From the NCBI GenBank assembly GCA_020148145.1, contig JAHCRE010000009.1:1-32656 (forward strand): a DNA stretch of 32,656 nucleotides, read 5' to 3'. The translations under genes were made by a program, and so were the position numbers. Below the pieces are notes generated by a model. That model did no database searches. It was not told the DNA's origin and was given only the letters and a program-made list of their open reading frames with translations. Origin of the DNA: Patescibacteria group bacterium. GTDB lineage: Bacteria > Patescibacteriota > Minisyncoccia > Minisyncoccales > JAHCRE01. Shown here in pieces: positions 13,133-22,143 of the stretch (position 1 is its first letter; each line of letters begins with the position of its first letter).

Positions 13133-15529
13133 ATGAAAAAATTCATTTTGTGGTTTAAGGAAATTTCTTCAAGAGATCTTCTCTTAGTTGGAGGAAAGAA
13201 TGCCTCATTGGGGGAGATGTTTTCTGAACTTTCTAAAAAAGGAGTCCAAGTTCCCGATGGTTTTGCTTTAACATCTGTGGCTTTTTGGCACTTTTTGAAA
13301 GAAAATAAGATTGATAAAAAATTAAAGGAAATTTTTGCTAAATTTAATCCAAAGAGTATAAAAAGCCTTCAGAAAACTGGCAGAACTGCCAGAAATTTAA
13401 TTTTAAAGGCAAAGTTTCCAGAAGATTTTAAAAAAGAGATTTTAAAGGCTTATAAAGAGCTTTCTAAAAGATATAATGAGAAGAATGTAGATGTTGCTGT
13501 TCGTTCTTCGGGGACCTGTGAAGATATTCCCGAGGCTTCTTTCGCCGGTCAATTTGAAACATTTTTGAATGTTGCAGGTCCAGAGAATTTATTAAAAGCC
13601 ATTAAAAAATGTTTAGCCTCTTTGTTTAATGATAGGGCTATTGCTTATAAAGAAGAAAAAGGATTTTCTCATTTGAAAATTGCTTTATCCGTTGGAGTAC
13701 AAAAGATGGTTAGGTCTGATTTGGCCTCTGCTGGAATAATATTTACTTTAGATACAGAAACCGGTTTTCCCAACGTTGTTTTAATTAATTCAATTTTTGG
13801 AGCCGGAGAGATGATTGTTAAAGGAAAGATTACTCCTGATGAATTTTATGTTTTCAAACCAACATTAAAGAGGGGTTTTAAATCAATAATTGTCAAAAAT
13901 TTAGGAAGAAAAACTAAAAAATATATTTATGGAAAAGAAGGGGGGCTAAAAGAAATAAATGTTCCCCAAAAAGACCAGCAAAAATTTTCTTTAACTGATA
14001 AAGAAATAATTAAATTAGCCCAGTGGTCTTTAATAATTGAAGACCATTACTCAGAAAAGGCTAAAAAATGGATGCCCCAAGATATTGAATGGGCAAAAGA
14101 TGGAAAGCTAGGTCAATTATTTATTGTTCAATCGAGACCAGAGACTGTCCATGCTCCAAAGATTGGGAAAATTTACGAGGAATATGAAATTAAAACAAAG
14201 AAAAAACCGATTCTAACTGGAATTGCCATTGGAAATAAAATTGGTCAGGGAAGAGTAAAGGTAATTCCTGATGTTTCAAAAATTCACCTTTTTAAAAAGG
14301 AGGAGGTTTTAGTAACTAAGATGACAGATCCTGATTGGGTCCCTATTATGCGATTGGCCTCAGCTATTGTAACAAATGAAGGTGGAAAAACAGCTCATGC
14401 TGCCATTGTAAGTAGAGAGTTAGGGATTCCTTGTATTGTTGGAGCAAAAACTGCTACTAAGGTCTTAAAGACCGATCAAGCTATAACTGTTGATTGTACT
14501 CAGGGCTTAAATGGAAGAATATTTTTGGGCAAAATCCCTTTTGAAATTAAAAGATATGATTTAAAGAAAATTCCTAGATTAAAGACAAAAATTATGATTA
14601 ATATTGGGGCTCCCGATATTGCCTTTAAAATCTCATTCTTGCCAAATAGTGGGGTAGGGCTAGCCAGAATCGAATTCATTTTAGCTGAAAAAATCAGAAT
14701 CCATCCTCTGGCTTTGTATCATTTCCGAAAATTAAAAAATAAAAAACTAAAAAAGAAAATTGAGGAAATTACTACTGGATATAAAGATAAAAGAGAGTAT
14801 TTCATTAATAAATTGGCAGAAGGAATATCTCAAATTGCCTCAGCTTTTTATCCAAAGCCAGTGATTGTTAGGCTCTCTGATTTTAAAACAAACGAATATA
14901 AAAATTTAATTGGAGGAGAAATTTTTGAGAGAGAGGAGGCGAATCCAATGTTAGGTTTTAGGGGGGCCTGTAGATATATTGATAAAAGTTTTCAGCCCGC
15001 TTTTGAAATGGAATGCAAGGCTTTAAAAAGAGCAAGAGAAGTTTTTGGTTTAAAAAATATCTGGGCAATGGTTCCTTTTTGCCGAACAGTCAAAGAAGGG
15101 AAAGAAGTTTTAGATTTAATGGCAAAAAATGGATTAGAAAAAGGGAGGGATGGATTGAAAGTTATTGTTATGTGTGAAATCCCCTCAAATGTTATTTTGG
15201 CTGAGAAATTTTTGGAAATCTTTGATGGGATGTCAATCGGATCAAATGATTTGACTCAGCTATCTTTGGGAATGGACAGAGATAATGCTCAAATAGCTAA
15301 AATTTCTGATGAAAGAGATCTGACAATTAAAAAAATGGTAAGGAAGGTTATCAGGCTTTGTAATTTAAAGAAAAAATATTGTGGAATCTGTGGTCAGGCA
15401 CCAAGTGATTTTCCCGAATTTGCTGAATTCTTGTTAAAAGAGAGAATTGAATCAATGTCATTGAATCCAGACACGGTAATTAAGACAATTTTGAAACTTA
15501 GTAAAAAAAAGAAAATAAAACAAAACTAA
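13133..15529 (+). CDS. ppsA: phosphoenolpyruvate synthase (pyruvate, water dikinase)
   Basis: Converts pyruvate and ATP to PEP, AMP and phosphate, the entry step of gluconeogenesis. The N-terminal ATP-binding PPDK_N domain starts with LVGGKNASLGEM. The phosphohistidine swivel domain carries GGKTAHAAIVSRELGIP with His422. The C-terminal TIM-barrel ends with CGICGQAPSD (catalytic Cys753) and SLNPDTV. The 798-residue length matches the E. coli enzyme (792). The substitution GGKTAH for GGRTCH at the swivel site is mild. The gene starts seven bases after acs, so the two are very likely co-transcribed, linking acetate or pyruvate use to PEP formation. No pyruvate synthase is in the window. Confidence 0.93.
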   Translation: MKKFILWFKEISSRDLLLVGGKNASLGEMFSELSKKGVQVPDGFALTSVAFWHFLKENKIDKKLKEIFAKFNPKSIKSLQKTGRTARNLILKAKFPEDFKKEILKAYKELSKRYNEKNVDVAVRSSGTCEDIPEASFAGQFETFLNVAGPENLLKAIKKCLASLFNDRAIAYKEEKGFSHLKIALSVGVQKMVRSDLASAGIIFTLDTETGFPNVVLINSIFGAGEMIVKGKITPDEFYVFKPTLKRGFKSIIVKNLGRKTKKYIYGKEGGLKEINVPQKDQQKFSLTDKEIIKLAQWSLIIEDHYSEKAKKWMPQDIEWAKDGKLGQLFIVQSRPETVHAPKIGKIYEEYEIKTKKKPILTGIAIGNKIGQGRVKVIPDVSKIHLFKKEEVLVTKMTDPDWVPIMRLASAIVTNEGGKTAHAAIVSRELGIPCIVGAKTATKVLKTDQAITVDCTQGLNGRIFLGKIPFEIKRYDLKKIPRLKTKIMINIGAPDIAFKISFLPNSGVGLARIEFILAEKIRIHPLALYHFRKLKNKKLKKKIEEITTGYKDKREYFINKLAEGISQIASAFYPKPVIVRLSDFKTNEYKNLIGGEIFEREEANPMLGFRGACRYIDKSFQPAFEMECKALKRAREVFGLKNIWAMVPFCRTVKEGKEVLDLMAKNGLEKGRDGLKVIVMCEIPSNVILAEKFLEIFDGMSIGSNDLTQLSLGMDRDNAQIAKISDERDLTIKKMVRKVIRLCNLKKKYCGICGQAPSDFPEFAEFLLKERIESMSLNPDTVIKTILKLSKKKKIKQN

Positions 15530-15628
15530 AGGTTGCGGGCTTTTCTCTCTTTTAAATTTAAAATATAATTATCGTAGAACAAGGTTTTTAAAATTCAAGG
15601 TCGAGAAAATTAATAAATTAAAAAATCT

Positions 15629-16735
15629 ATGGCAAAAATTACTCTAAGTATAATAAAGGCTGATATTGGGAGTATTGGCGGACACGTAAAACCCAGTCAG
15701 AGACTTTTGGAAACAGTTGAAAATTTTATTAAAGAAAAAGGCAAAGGCAAAATTCTCGATTATTATGTCGGTCATACTGGAGATGATATTGCTATTTTAT
15801 CAACTCATAAAAAAGGAGTTTTAAATCCGAAAATCCATAAACTCTGCTGGGATGCTTTTGTAGCTGGTACCAAAATTGCCAAAAAGCAGGGTCTATATGG
15901 AGCAGGTCAAGATTTATTAAAGACAGCTTTTTCTGGAAATGTTAAAGGAATGGGGCCAGCCGTGGCTGAATTGGAAATTGCTGAGCGACCGGCTGAGCCT
16001 TTTCTTTTCTTTGCCGCTGATAAAACTAATGCCGGAGCATTTAGTTTACCTTTATATTTAACTTTTGCTGATCCAATGTATACTCCTGGCTTTATGCTCT
16101 CTCGGGTTATAAAAAAGGGGTTTAGGTTCACGATTATGGATGTTTCTTATACAAAAGCTAATAAGATTATTGAATTAAATGCACCCGAAGAAATTTATGA
16201 TATTGCTGTTCTTTTAAGGGACCCTGAAAGATTTGTAATAGAGAGCATTTTCTCAAGGGCTACTGGTGAGCAGGTGGCTTCAGTGAGTACTACCAGACTT
16301 AGGAATATTGCCGGTAGATATGTTGGAAAAGATGATCCGGTAATGTTAGTTAGGGCCCAGAAAAATTTTCCAGCTACCGGAGAAATCCTTTCCCCTTATG
16401 CTATTTCACCTTATGTTCCAGGTTTCATGAGAGGAAGCCATGTAGGTCCTTTGATGCCGGTAAAGAAAAATTCTCCAGTTTCTTTTTTCGATGGCCCACC
16501 AGTAGTTTCTTGTTTAGCCTTTTCTGTTAAAAATGGGAAATTAACAGAACCCGCTGATGCCTTCGACCAACCTTTCTGGGATTATGTCAGAAAAAAGGTT
16601 GCTAAAAAGGCTGAGGAAATTAGAAGGCAAGGATTTTATGGAGCAGCTATGTTGCCCTATTCCGAATTGGAATACGGAGGGATAGTTGAAACCTTAAAGA
16701 AATTAGAAAAAAGATTTGTTATTCGAAAAAAATAA
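15629..16735 (+). CDS. fbp: archaeal-type fructose-1,6-bisphosphate aldolase/phosphatase
   Basis: Bifunctional class V enzyme that joins triose phosphates into fructose-1,6-bisphosphate and dephosphorylates it to fructose-6-phosphate, making gluconeogenesis unidirectional. The protein is collinear with the family: TLSIIKADIGSIGGH at the N-terminus with metal-binding Asp, GHTGDDI, the long conserved GNVKGMGPAVAELE block, ADKTNAGAFSLPLYLTFADP, and the PYVPGFMRGSHVGPLMPV and FDGPP segments; 368 residues. The family is known mainly from Archaea and deep-branching, often thermophilic bacteria. A TATAAT-like motif near 15567 may drive it. The membrane-protein gene downstream starts one base after its stop codon. 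Confidence 0.92.
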   Translation: MAKITLSIIKADIGSIGGHVKPSQRLLETVENFIKEKGKGKILDYYVGHTGDDIAILSTHKKGVLNPKIHKLCWDAFVAGTKIAKKQGLYGAGQDLLKTAFSGNVKGMGPAVAELEIAERPAEPFLFFAADKTNAGAFSLPLYLTFADPMYTPGFMLSRVIKKGFRFTIMDVSYTKANKIIELNAPEEIYDIAVLLRDPERFVIESIFSRATGEQVASVSTTRLRNIAGRYVGKDDPVMLVRAQKNFPATGEILSPYAISPYVPGFMRGSHVGPLMPVKKNSPVSFFDGPPVVSCLAFSVKNGKLTEPADAFDQPFWDYVRKKVAKKAEEIRRQGFYGAAMLPYSELEYGGIVETLKKLEKRFVIRKK

Positions 16736-16736
16736 T

Positions 16737-17630
16737 ATGAATAAAAAAATTTTAGTTGTTTTAATTATCTTAATTGTCTTGATTATTGGCTGGTTAGTCT
16801 GGAAGTATCAAATCTCAGGGAATGTTTTAATCACTACTGATAAAACAGAATATGAACAAAAAGAGACTTTAAGAGTGAAAATTAAAAACAATTTCAGAAA
16901 AAATGTCTGTTTTTCCTCTTGTTACCCTTATTATTTAGAGAGAAAGACTGAAGAATGGAAATCTTATCTTTATGGAGATTGCCAAAAAAAAGATTTGATC
17001 GAGACCTGCGTTAACCCAGGTGAAGTTAAGGCATTTGAAATTACTTTATCTCCAGTGGAAGCGGGTCTCCACCGAATTGCTATACCAATCTGCTCAGATT
17101 GCAAAACTGGAGAAGAATTTAAAGAAAGTAGAAAATTTTATTCCAATGAATTCACGATTAAAGAGAAAGACGAAACCGCCAATTGGAAGACTTATAGGAA
17201 TGAGGAGTATGGGTTTGAGATAAAGTATCCAGATGATTGGCATATACACGAGGTAGAAGACGGATATATTGGGATAGTAGACACCGAGGAAAAGGTTTTC
17301 CCACAAATGGTTTTTCAGAAAAGTAATTGGATGGGAGTTACAATTATTTATTATTCGAAACCAACTGATTTTACTTGGGAAGAATGGCTAAGGAAAAGAG
17401 ATATAGTAGGATATGAAAAATCTACTGAGAGGGGCTTAGAGGTAATAAAGATTACAGAAAGAACTGGTATTTTCCCTGGTGAGGTATTCTTTGGTAACGA
17501 AAAGAAAATATACGGTCTTGATTATATGAGTGAATATTTTAATGAGGATGGTTCTATTAATAGAGAAAAAGAGCAAGAATGTCTAAATATTTTCAATCAA
17601 ATGCTTTCTACTTTTAGGCTTTTAGAGTAA
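16737..17630 (+). CDS. membrane-anchored two-domain protein (Ig-like plus PsbP-like)
   Basis: Start chosen at the ATG one base after the fbp stop; it places Asn-Lys-Lys directly before the membrane helix. One N-terminal helix (~5-22) anchors it. Domain 1 (~25-140) has a beta-rich GNVLITTDKTEYE segment with four to six Cys, including CFSSC and CSDC, likely disulfide-bonded outside the membrane. Domain 2 (~148-295) begins with WKTYRNEEYGFEIKYPDDW, typical of PsbP-like/DUF lipoprotein domains. Domain 1 is duplicated in the next gene. Function is unknown; extracytoplasmic binding is a guess. Conserved Cys pairs suit the thioredoxin-fold protein encoded upstream. Confidence 0.75.
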   Translation: MNKKILVVLIILIVLIIGWLVWKYQISGNVLITTDKTEYEQKETLRVKIKNNFRKNVCFSSCYPYYLERKTEEWKSYLYGDCQKKDLIETCVNPGEVKAFEITLSPVEAGLHRIAIPICSDCKTGEEFKESRKFYSNEFTIKEKDETANWKTYRNEEYGFEIKYPDDWHIHEVEDGYIGIVDTEEKVFPQMVFQKSNWMGVTIIYYSKPTDFTWEEWLRKRDIVGYEKSTERGLEVIKITERTGIFPGEVFFGNEKKIYGLDYMSEYFNEDGSINREKEQECLNIFNQMLSTFRLLE

Positions 17631-17636
17631 AGAAAC

Positions 17637-18074
17637 ATGAGAACAGAAACAAAAATCATAATCGGGCTTTTGGTGATTGCGATTTCGATTAGTGGTTTTT
17701 TGATTTGGTTGACTTATCAAGTTTCTGGGAATGTTCTGGTCACTACTGATAAAACAGAATATGAAAAAGGCGAGGTTTTGAAAGTGAAAATCCAAAACAA
17801 TTTCAGAAAAAATGTCTGTTTTTCTTCTTGTTACCCTTATTTATTGGAAAGGAAAAATGAAAAATGGGAAAGCTACAAATATGCTGAATGTTATGACCTT
17901 GATTCGAATGGAAAATGTATCTCTCCGGGACAGATTAAAGCCTTTGAATTAACTTTACCTCAAGTTCCAGGCGGTCTTCATAGATTAGCTATTCCTGTTT
18001 GTATAGGTTGTAAAGGTGAAGATACTTTTAAAGAAAGTAAAAGGTTTTATTCAAACGAATTTATAATTAAATAA
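17637..18074 (+). CDS. single-domain tandem paralogue of the preceding membrane protein
   Basis: 145 residues: an N-terminal membrane helix (~8-25) and one Cys-containing beta domain. It is about 70% identical by eye to domain 1 of the previous protein (shared FRKNVCFSSCYPY and SNEF near the end), but it lacks the PsbP-like second domain. It starts six bases after its paralogue, so it is a tandem duplication within one operon, with domain loss or gain. CFSSC and CIGCK Cys pairs are conserved. Function unknown. Confidence 0.78.
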   Translation: MRTETKIIIGLLVIAISISGFLIWLTYQVSGNVLVTTDKTEYEKGEVLKVKIQNNFRKNVCFSSCYPYLLERKNEKWESYKYAECYDLDSNGKCISPGQIKAFELTLPQVPGGLHRLAIPVCIGCKGEDTFKESKRFYSNEFIIK

Positions 18075-18120
18075 ATTTTAAATAAGAAGTTGCCCCACCC
18101 CAATTTTGCAAGGGTTGTGG

Positions 18121-18270
18121 GTAGCGGCACACTCCTTGGTCAGCTTCGCTGATCTCGGAGGTCCTATTTAGATACAGTGCCGCAAGAATTTAATTTACGG
18201 TTTACTAAGGATTTAGAACGAAGCTCTAAACAGAGACAAAATTGAAGCGGGGTGCTCATTTTTTGTCTCT
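18121..18270. repeat. structured palindromic region upstream of the ferredoxin gene
   Basis: The 218-bp gap before ferredoxin holds three hairpins: GCGGCAC (18124-18130) with GTGCCGC (18177-18183), enclosing CAGCTTCGCTG; TTTAGA..TCTAAA around 18212-18230; and AGAGACAAAA (18232-18241) with TTTTGTCTCT (18261-18270). No ORF with coding character is present. It could be repeats or a leader RNA. Confidence 0.5.
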
Positions 18271-18292
18271 TCACTCCGTTCAGAAGACAAAA

Positions 18293-18514
18293 ATGGCAAA
18301 AATTATCCTTGAGCGGGAAAAATGCATTGGCTGTGGTTCTTGTGCGGCCTTGTGCCCAAAATATTTTGAAATGGCTGAGGATGGAAAAACTAAGCTTTTG
18401 GGTTCAAAGCAAAATCCAAAAGACGGAAATGATGAATTGGAAATAGAAAAAGTTGAATGCGCTCAAGAAGCAGTTGATGTCTGCCCCGTCCAAATTATCC
18501 ATATCGTTAAGTAA
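18293..18514 (+). CDS. single-cluster [4Fe-4S] ferredoxin, Pyrococcus/Thermotoga-like
   Basis: Small electron carrier of 73 residues. The ATG at 18293 is preferred over the upstream TTG because the added residues would be coded by a hairpin repeat and the homologous proteins start here. Cys11, Cys14, Cys17 and Cys64 are the expected cluster ligands (CIGCGSC and CP). Cys21 and Cys56 match the disulfide-forming pair of Pyrococcus furiosus ferredoxin, with the same 8-residue spacing between the last two Cys. The second ligand is Cys, where P. furiosus has Asp, so a normal cubane is expected. It could donate to pyruvate:ferredoxin-type enzymes encoded elsewhere. Confidence 0.9.
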   Translation: MAKIILEREKCIGCGSCAALCPKYFEMAEDGKTKLLGSKQNPKDGNDELEIEKVECAQEAVDVCPVQIIHIVK

Positions 18515-18640
18515 GCACTAAATTCCAAGCACCAAATAGCAAATAATATCCAATGACCAAAACTCTAAACCGTTTGGAATTTAGAATTTATAATTTGGGA
18601 TTTGTTTGTGATTTAGAATTTGTAATTTGAGATTTAAAGA
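18515..18640. repeat. large imperfect A/T inverted repeat before rplY
   Basis: The left half is rich in CCAAAT/CAAAT units and the right half in ATTTGG/AATTTG units; they meet near 18570 (CTCTAAACCGTTTGGAATTTAG). Folded, the ~120 nt make a long imperfect hairpin. It ends right before the rplY start. Confidence 0.6.
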
Positions 18641-18644
18641 AGTT

Positions 18645-19304
18645 ATGTTAACTTTATCAGCAAAAATCCGCAAGGATCTTGGCAAAAAAGTAAAAAGCCT
18701 AAGAAAAAAGGGTATTTTGCCAGCAGTCCTTTATGGGCCAGAAACAAAAACCCTATCTTTGGAAATTGACTTAAAAGAGTTTGAGAAAATCTATAAAGAG
18801 GCTGGAGAAAGTTCTCTGATCTCTCTCGAGATTAAAGGCAAAAAAGAAAAGGCCCCGGTTTTAATTTATGAGGTGGAAAAACATCCTTTAACTGAGAAAC
18901 CAATCCATGTTGATTTTTATCAACCAAGACTAAAAGAAGAAGTTGAAGTCACAGTTCCCTTAATTTTTGAAGGAGAGTCAAAAGCTGTAAAAGATTTAGG
19001 AGGAACTTTAGTAAAAAATATTTCAGAAGTAGAAGTTAAGGCCTTACCCCAAAATCTTCCCAAAGAAATTATAGTTAATATTGAGAAATTAAAAACCTTT
19101 GAAGACAACATTAAGATATCAGATTTGAAAATACCAGAGAAAGTTAAGATTTTAAAGGGTCTAGAAGAAATTGTAGCCTTAGTTTCTCCTCCAGAAAAAG
19201 TCGAAGAGGAATTGGAAAAACCAATTGAAGAGAAAGTAGAAGAAATAGAGAAAGTAGAGGAGAAAGCGGAGGAGAGAAGGGAAGGAGAAGAGGAGAAAAA
19301 ATAA
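18645..19304 (+). CDS. rplY: large ribosomal subunit protein bL25, long (CTC) form
   Basis: 5S rRNA-binding ribosomal protein. The ATG at 18645 gives the canonical start MLTLSAKIRKDLGKKVKSLR; an upstream TTG in the same frame would only add repeat-coded residues. The N-terminal L25 barrel (~1-92, with LRKKGILPAVLYG) is followed by the TL5/CTC beta domain (~95-185) and an acidic Glu/Lys-rich tail. The 219-residue length fits the CTC type. It stands alone here rather than next to pth or prs. No Shine-Dalgarno is visible. Confidence 0.92.
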   Translation: MLTLSAKIRKDLGKKVKSLRKKGILPAVLYGPETKTLSLEIDLKEFEKIYKEAGESSLISLEIKGKKEKAPVLIYEVEKHPLTEKPIHVDFYQPRLKEEVEVTVPLIFEGESKAVKDLGGTLVKNISEVEVKALPQNLPKEIIVNIEKLKTFEDNIKISDLKIPEKVKILKGLEEIVALVSPPEKVEEELEKPIEEKVEEIEKVEEKAEERREGEEEKK

Positions 19305-19361
19305 TTCAAAATTCAAAAATCAAAATGCAAAATGACAAATCAAAATTCAAAATTATTTTAA
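19305..19361. repeat. CAAAATT-unit repeat overlapping the transglycosylase start
   Basis: Repeated ATTCAAAA/ATCAAAA units run from the rplY stop into the first ~12 codons of the next gene. The composition resembles one arm of the inverted repeat before rplY. Confidence 0.6.
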
Positions 19362-20743
19362 ACCATTGTTTGTTACTTGTAATAGTTTTACTTTTTGTCT
19401 TGCTAAATTTTAAAATTCTAGCCGAAGAAGATCTTGAGGAGATTTGTCAATTAGAAAGACTCGAACAAAAAGAAGAGACTCTCTCTAAGGAAGATTATCG
19501 GAGATTGTTAGAAAAATGTCAGAAATATTATGAAGAAATAAGTTCTCAAATTGAAACAGATATTCAAAAGACTGAAAAGGAAAAGAAAACTCTTCAAAAT
19601 CAAATTTATATTCTGAAAAATAAAATAAAAAACTTAGACTATCAAATTTATCAGTCAAATTTAATGGTCAAAGACCTTGGGCTTCAGATTGAAGATACCG
19701 AAATTTCAATAGAAAAGACCTCTTTAAAAATTGAAGATTCTAAAGAAAAGCTAGCTAATATTTTGAGGCTAATTTATGAAGAAGATCAAAAGACAATTAT
19801 TGAAATTTTACTTTCCGGGCCTAAACTTTCCGATTTTTTTGAGAATTTGATGGCTTTAGAGGCGATATCTTTGAAAAACCAAGAACTACTGAAAGAGATA
19901 AAAACTCTAAAATCTTATCTCGAAAATCAAAAAGAATCTTTAGATACAGAGAAAGGAGATTTAGAAAAACTTGCAAAAATCCAACAACTTCAAAAACAAG
20001 AAAGTGAATCTACCAAAAAAGAACAAGAATACTTTTTGAAATTAACTGAAACAGAATATCAAAAATATCTTAGAGAAAAAGAAGAGGCTGAAAAAAGGAC
20101 TCAAGAGATTAGGGCAAGAATTTTTGAATTAATTGGAATACCCGAAGCTCCAACTTTTGGTGAGGCCTATGAGTTAGCAAAATACGTCGAGGGAGTTACT
20201 GGAGTAAGACCGGCTCTTTTGTTGGCTGTTTTAACTCAAGAATCAAATATTGGAAAAAATGTTGGCCAATGTTATTTAAAAAATCCTAAGACTGGAGAAG
20301 GTGTTAATGTTAGAAATGGAAAAAAATTGGCCAGGGTTATGAAGCCTAGTCGAGACATTCCTCCTTTTTTAAATATCTGTAAAGAGCTCGGAAGGGATCC
20401 CTATAATACTCCCGTTTCCTGTCCAATGTCTTATGGTTGGGGAGGGGCAATGGGGCCAGCCCAATTCATTCCCTCTACCTGGGTATTATACAAAGAAAAG
20501 GTCAGAGCTATTACTGGTAGCGCTGATCCTTGGAATATCAAAGATTCTTTTGTGGCCGCCGCTTTATATTTAGCTAATTTTGGAGCAACTAAACAGACTT
20601 ACAATGCCGAATGGAAAGCAGTTATGATTTATTTTTCTGGCTCAACTAATAAAAAATTTAGATTTTATGGAGATTCAGTGATGAAAATCGCCAGTCAATA
20701 CGCAAAAGATATTAGAGAAATTGAAAGACTGGCTAAACTTTAA
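19325..20743 (+). CDS. coiled-coil lytic transglycosylase (MltB-like)
   Basis: Predicted peptidoglycan-cleaving enzyme outside the membrane. A signal-like hydrophobic stretch (~12-32) ends near AEEDL. Residues ~60-265 form a long Lys/Glu/Gln coiled coil resembling the N-terminal part of CwlO/EnvC-type hydrolases. The C-terminal ~200 residues are transglycosylase-like, with LTQESNIG (candidate catalytic Glu306) and GGAMGPAQFIPSTW, as in MltB/Slt-fold enzymes. The first codons lie inside a CAAAATTCAAAA-type repeat, which codes for the Lys/Phe-rich N-terminus, so the true start could be slightly later. It converges with prfA, leaving only four bases between the stops. Confidence 0.85.
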   Translation: MQNDKSKFKIILNHCLLLVIVLLFVLLNFKILAEEDLEEICQLERLEQKEETLSKEDYRRLLEKCQKYYEEISSQIETDIQKTEKEKKTLQNQIYILKNKIKNLDYQIYQSNLMVKDLGLQIEDTEISIEKTSLKIEDSKEKLANILRLIYEEDQKTIIEILLSGPKLSDFFENLMALEAISLKNQELLKEIKTLKSYLENQKESLDTEKGDLEKLAKIQQLQKQESESTKKEQEYFLKLTETEYQKYLREKEEAEKRTQEIRARIFELIGIPEAPTFGEAYELAKYVEGVTGVRPALLLAVLTQESNIGKNVGQCYLKNPKTGEGVNVRNGKKLARVMKPSRDIPPFLNICKELGRDPYNTPVSCPMSYGWGGAMGPAQFIPSTWVLYKEKVRAITGSADPWNIKDSFVAAALYLANFGATKQTYNAEWKAVMIYFSGSTNKKFRFYGDSVMKIASQYAKDIREIERLAKL

Positions 20744-20747
20744 ATTT

Positions 20748-21785
20748 TTAAATAGCTTTTCTTAAAGCTTCTATGATTGGATCTAATTCTCCATTTAAAA
20801 TTTTTTCTAAATTATACCAACTTTTTTTAATCCGGTGATCAGTAATTCTGTTCTGGGGGAAATTATAAGTCCTAATTTTTTCTGCCCTTTTTGCCCAGCC
20901 AATCTGGGTTTTTCTTTTTTCACGAATCTTTTTTGTTTCTACCGTTTCTTTCCTTTTCAAAAGTCTTGCCTCCAATATACTGATTGCATTTTCTTTGTTT
21001 TGTAATTGACTCCTTTCAGTTTGAGAAGTGACGACAAGGCCGGTGGGCAAGTGAGTGATTCTTACCGCCGTTTCTCTCCTATTAACATATTGGCCACCGG
21101 GTCCAGAAGCCCGATAGAGGTCAAGCCTCAGGTCTTCGGGCCTAATTTTAATTTCCGCTTTCCTTGGTTTTGGTAAAACGGCAACGGTGGCAGTTGAAGT
21201 ATGAATCCTTCCTACCTTCTCAGTTACAGGTACCCTTTGGACTCGATGGACCCCTCCTTCATATTTCATTTTGGAAAAAACATTTCCATTTTTTAACTCA
21301 AAAATTATTTCTTTATAGCCATCTAATTCTGTTGGTCGAGAGTCTAAGATTCTTTGCTTCCAACCCCGCAATTGGGCATACTTTGAATACATTCTAAAAA
21401 TATCTGAAGCAAATAAAGCTGCTTCTTCACCTCCAGTTCCTGCCCGGATTTCAATAATTACGGCCTGATTTCTTTTTGCCCCTTTCTCCTGTAATAAATT
21501 TCTGATTTCTCTTTCCAAATTCCCCCCCTTTTCTTTAAGTTGAATTAATTCTGTTTCTGCTAAAACCACCAGTTCTTGATCTTCTTTAGATGAAATTATT
21601 AATTTATTTTCCTCAATTCTATTTTTTATTTCTTTTAGTTCTCTTTCTTTTGAAATGATTTTTTCAAGGAAATCTTTTCTTTCTGAAAATTCCTTGAATT
21701 TCTTCCAATTAGAAATAAGATCAGGGTTGCTGATCTTTTGTAATAAATCTTGGTATTCCTTTTTAATTGTTTTAATATCTGCCAT
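20748..21785 (-). CDS. prfA: peptide chain release factor 1
   Basis: Decodes UAA and UAG and triggers peptide release. The codon-recognition motif is PVT (186-188), the RF1-type PxT rather than the RF2 SPF. The GGQ motif (230-232) sits in SGPGGQYVN, where most bacterial RF1 read GGQHVN or GGQGVN. Length 345 is normal. It follows rpmE by two bases on the minus strand, a common arrangement. The window contains genes ending in TGA, so an RF2 must be encoded elsewhere. Confidence 0.95.
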   Translation of the reverse strand: MADIKTIKKEYQDLLQKISNPDLISNWKKFKEFSERKDFLEKIISKERELKEIKNRIEENKLIISSKEDQELVVLAETELIQLKEKGGNLEREIRNLLQEKGAKRNQAVIIEIRAGTGGEEAALFASDIFRMYSKYAQLRGWKQRILDSRPTELDGYKEIIFELKNGNVFSKMKYEGGVHRVQRVPVTEKVGRIHTSTATVAVLPKPRKAEIKIRPEDLRLDLYRASGPGGQYVNRRETAVRITHLPTGLVVTSQTERSQLQNKENAISILEARLLKRKETVETKKIREKRKTQIGWAKRAEKIRTYNFPQNRITDHRIKKSWYNLEKILNGELDPIIEALRKAI

Positions 21786-21787
21786 AG

Positions 21788-22018
21788 TTATTTTCTTTTC
21801 TTCTTTCCCTTTTTTGCTTTTTTGGCTAATCTCTTCCTAAATCTTTCTACCCTCCCCATGGTATCAACAATTTTATCTTTTCCAGTATAAAAAGGGTGAC
21901 ATTTTGAACAAATCTCTATTTCAATAAATTCTTTAGTTGAGCCAATAGTAAAAGTATTTCCGCAAGCGCAGCGAACCTGGGCATTTGGATAATATTTTGG
22001 GTGGATGTTCTTTCTCAT
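21788..22018 (-). CDS. rpmE: large ribosomal subunit protein bL31, zinc type
   Basis: Ribosomal protein with the zinc-binding Cys set at 17, 19, 37 and 40 (CAC and CSKC), so it is the zinc-containing form rather than the Cys-less paralogue. The 76 residues include [15 protein letters not shown], followed by a Lys-rich tail longer than in E. coli. It is first in the rpmE-prfA unit, divergent from rpsB across a 125-bp AT-rich gap that must hold both promoters. Confidence 0.95.
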   Translation of the reverse strand: MRKNIHPKYYPNAQVRCACGNTFTIGSTKEFIEIEICSKCHPFYTGKDKIVDTMGRVERFRKRLAKKAKKGKKKRK

Positions 22019-22143
22019 AAATTCCTATAAAGTATCAAAATAAATACACATTTTATCCTAACAGAAATTCTTTTTAAAATCAACTCTTTATCAAACTCCT
22101 TGATTAAATATCGAAATAATAGTATATTTAAAATTGATTTAAC

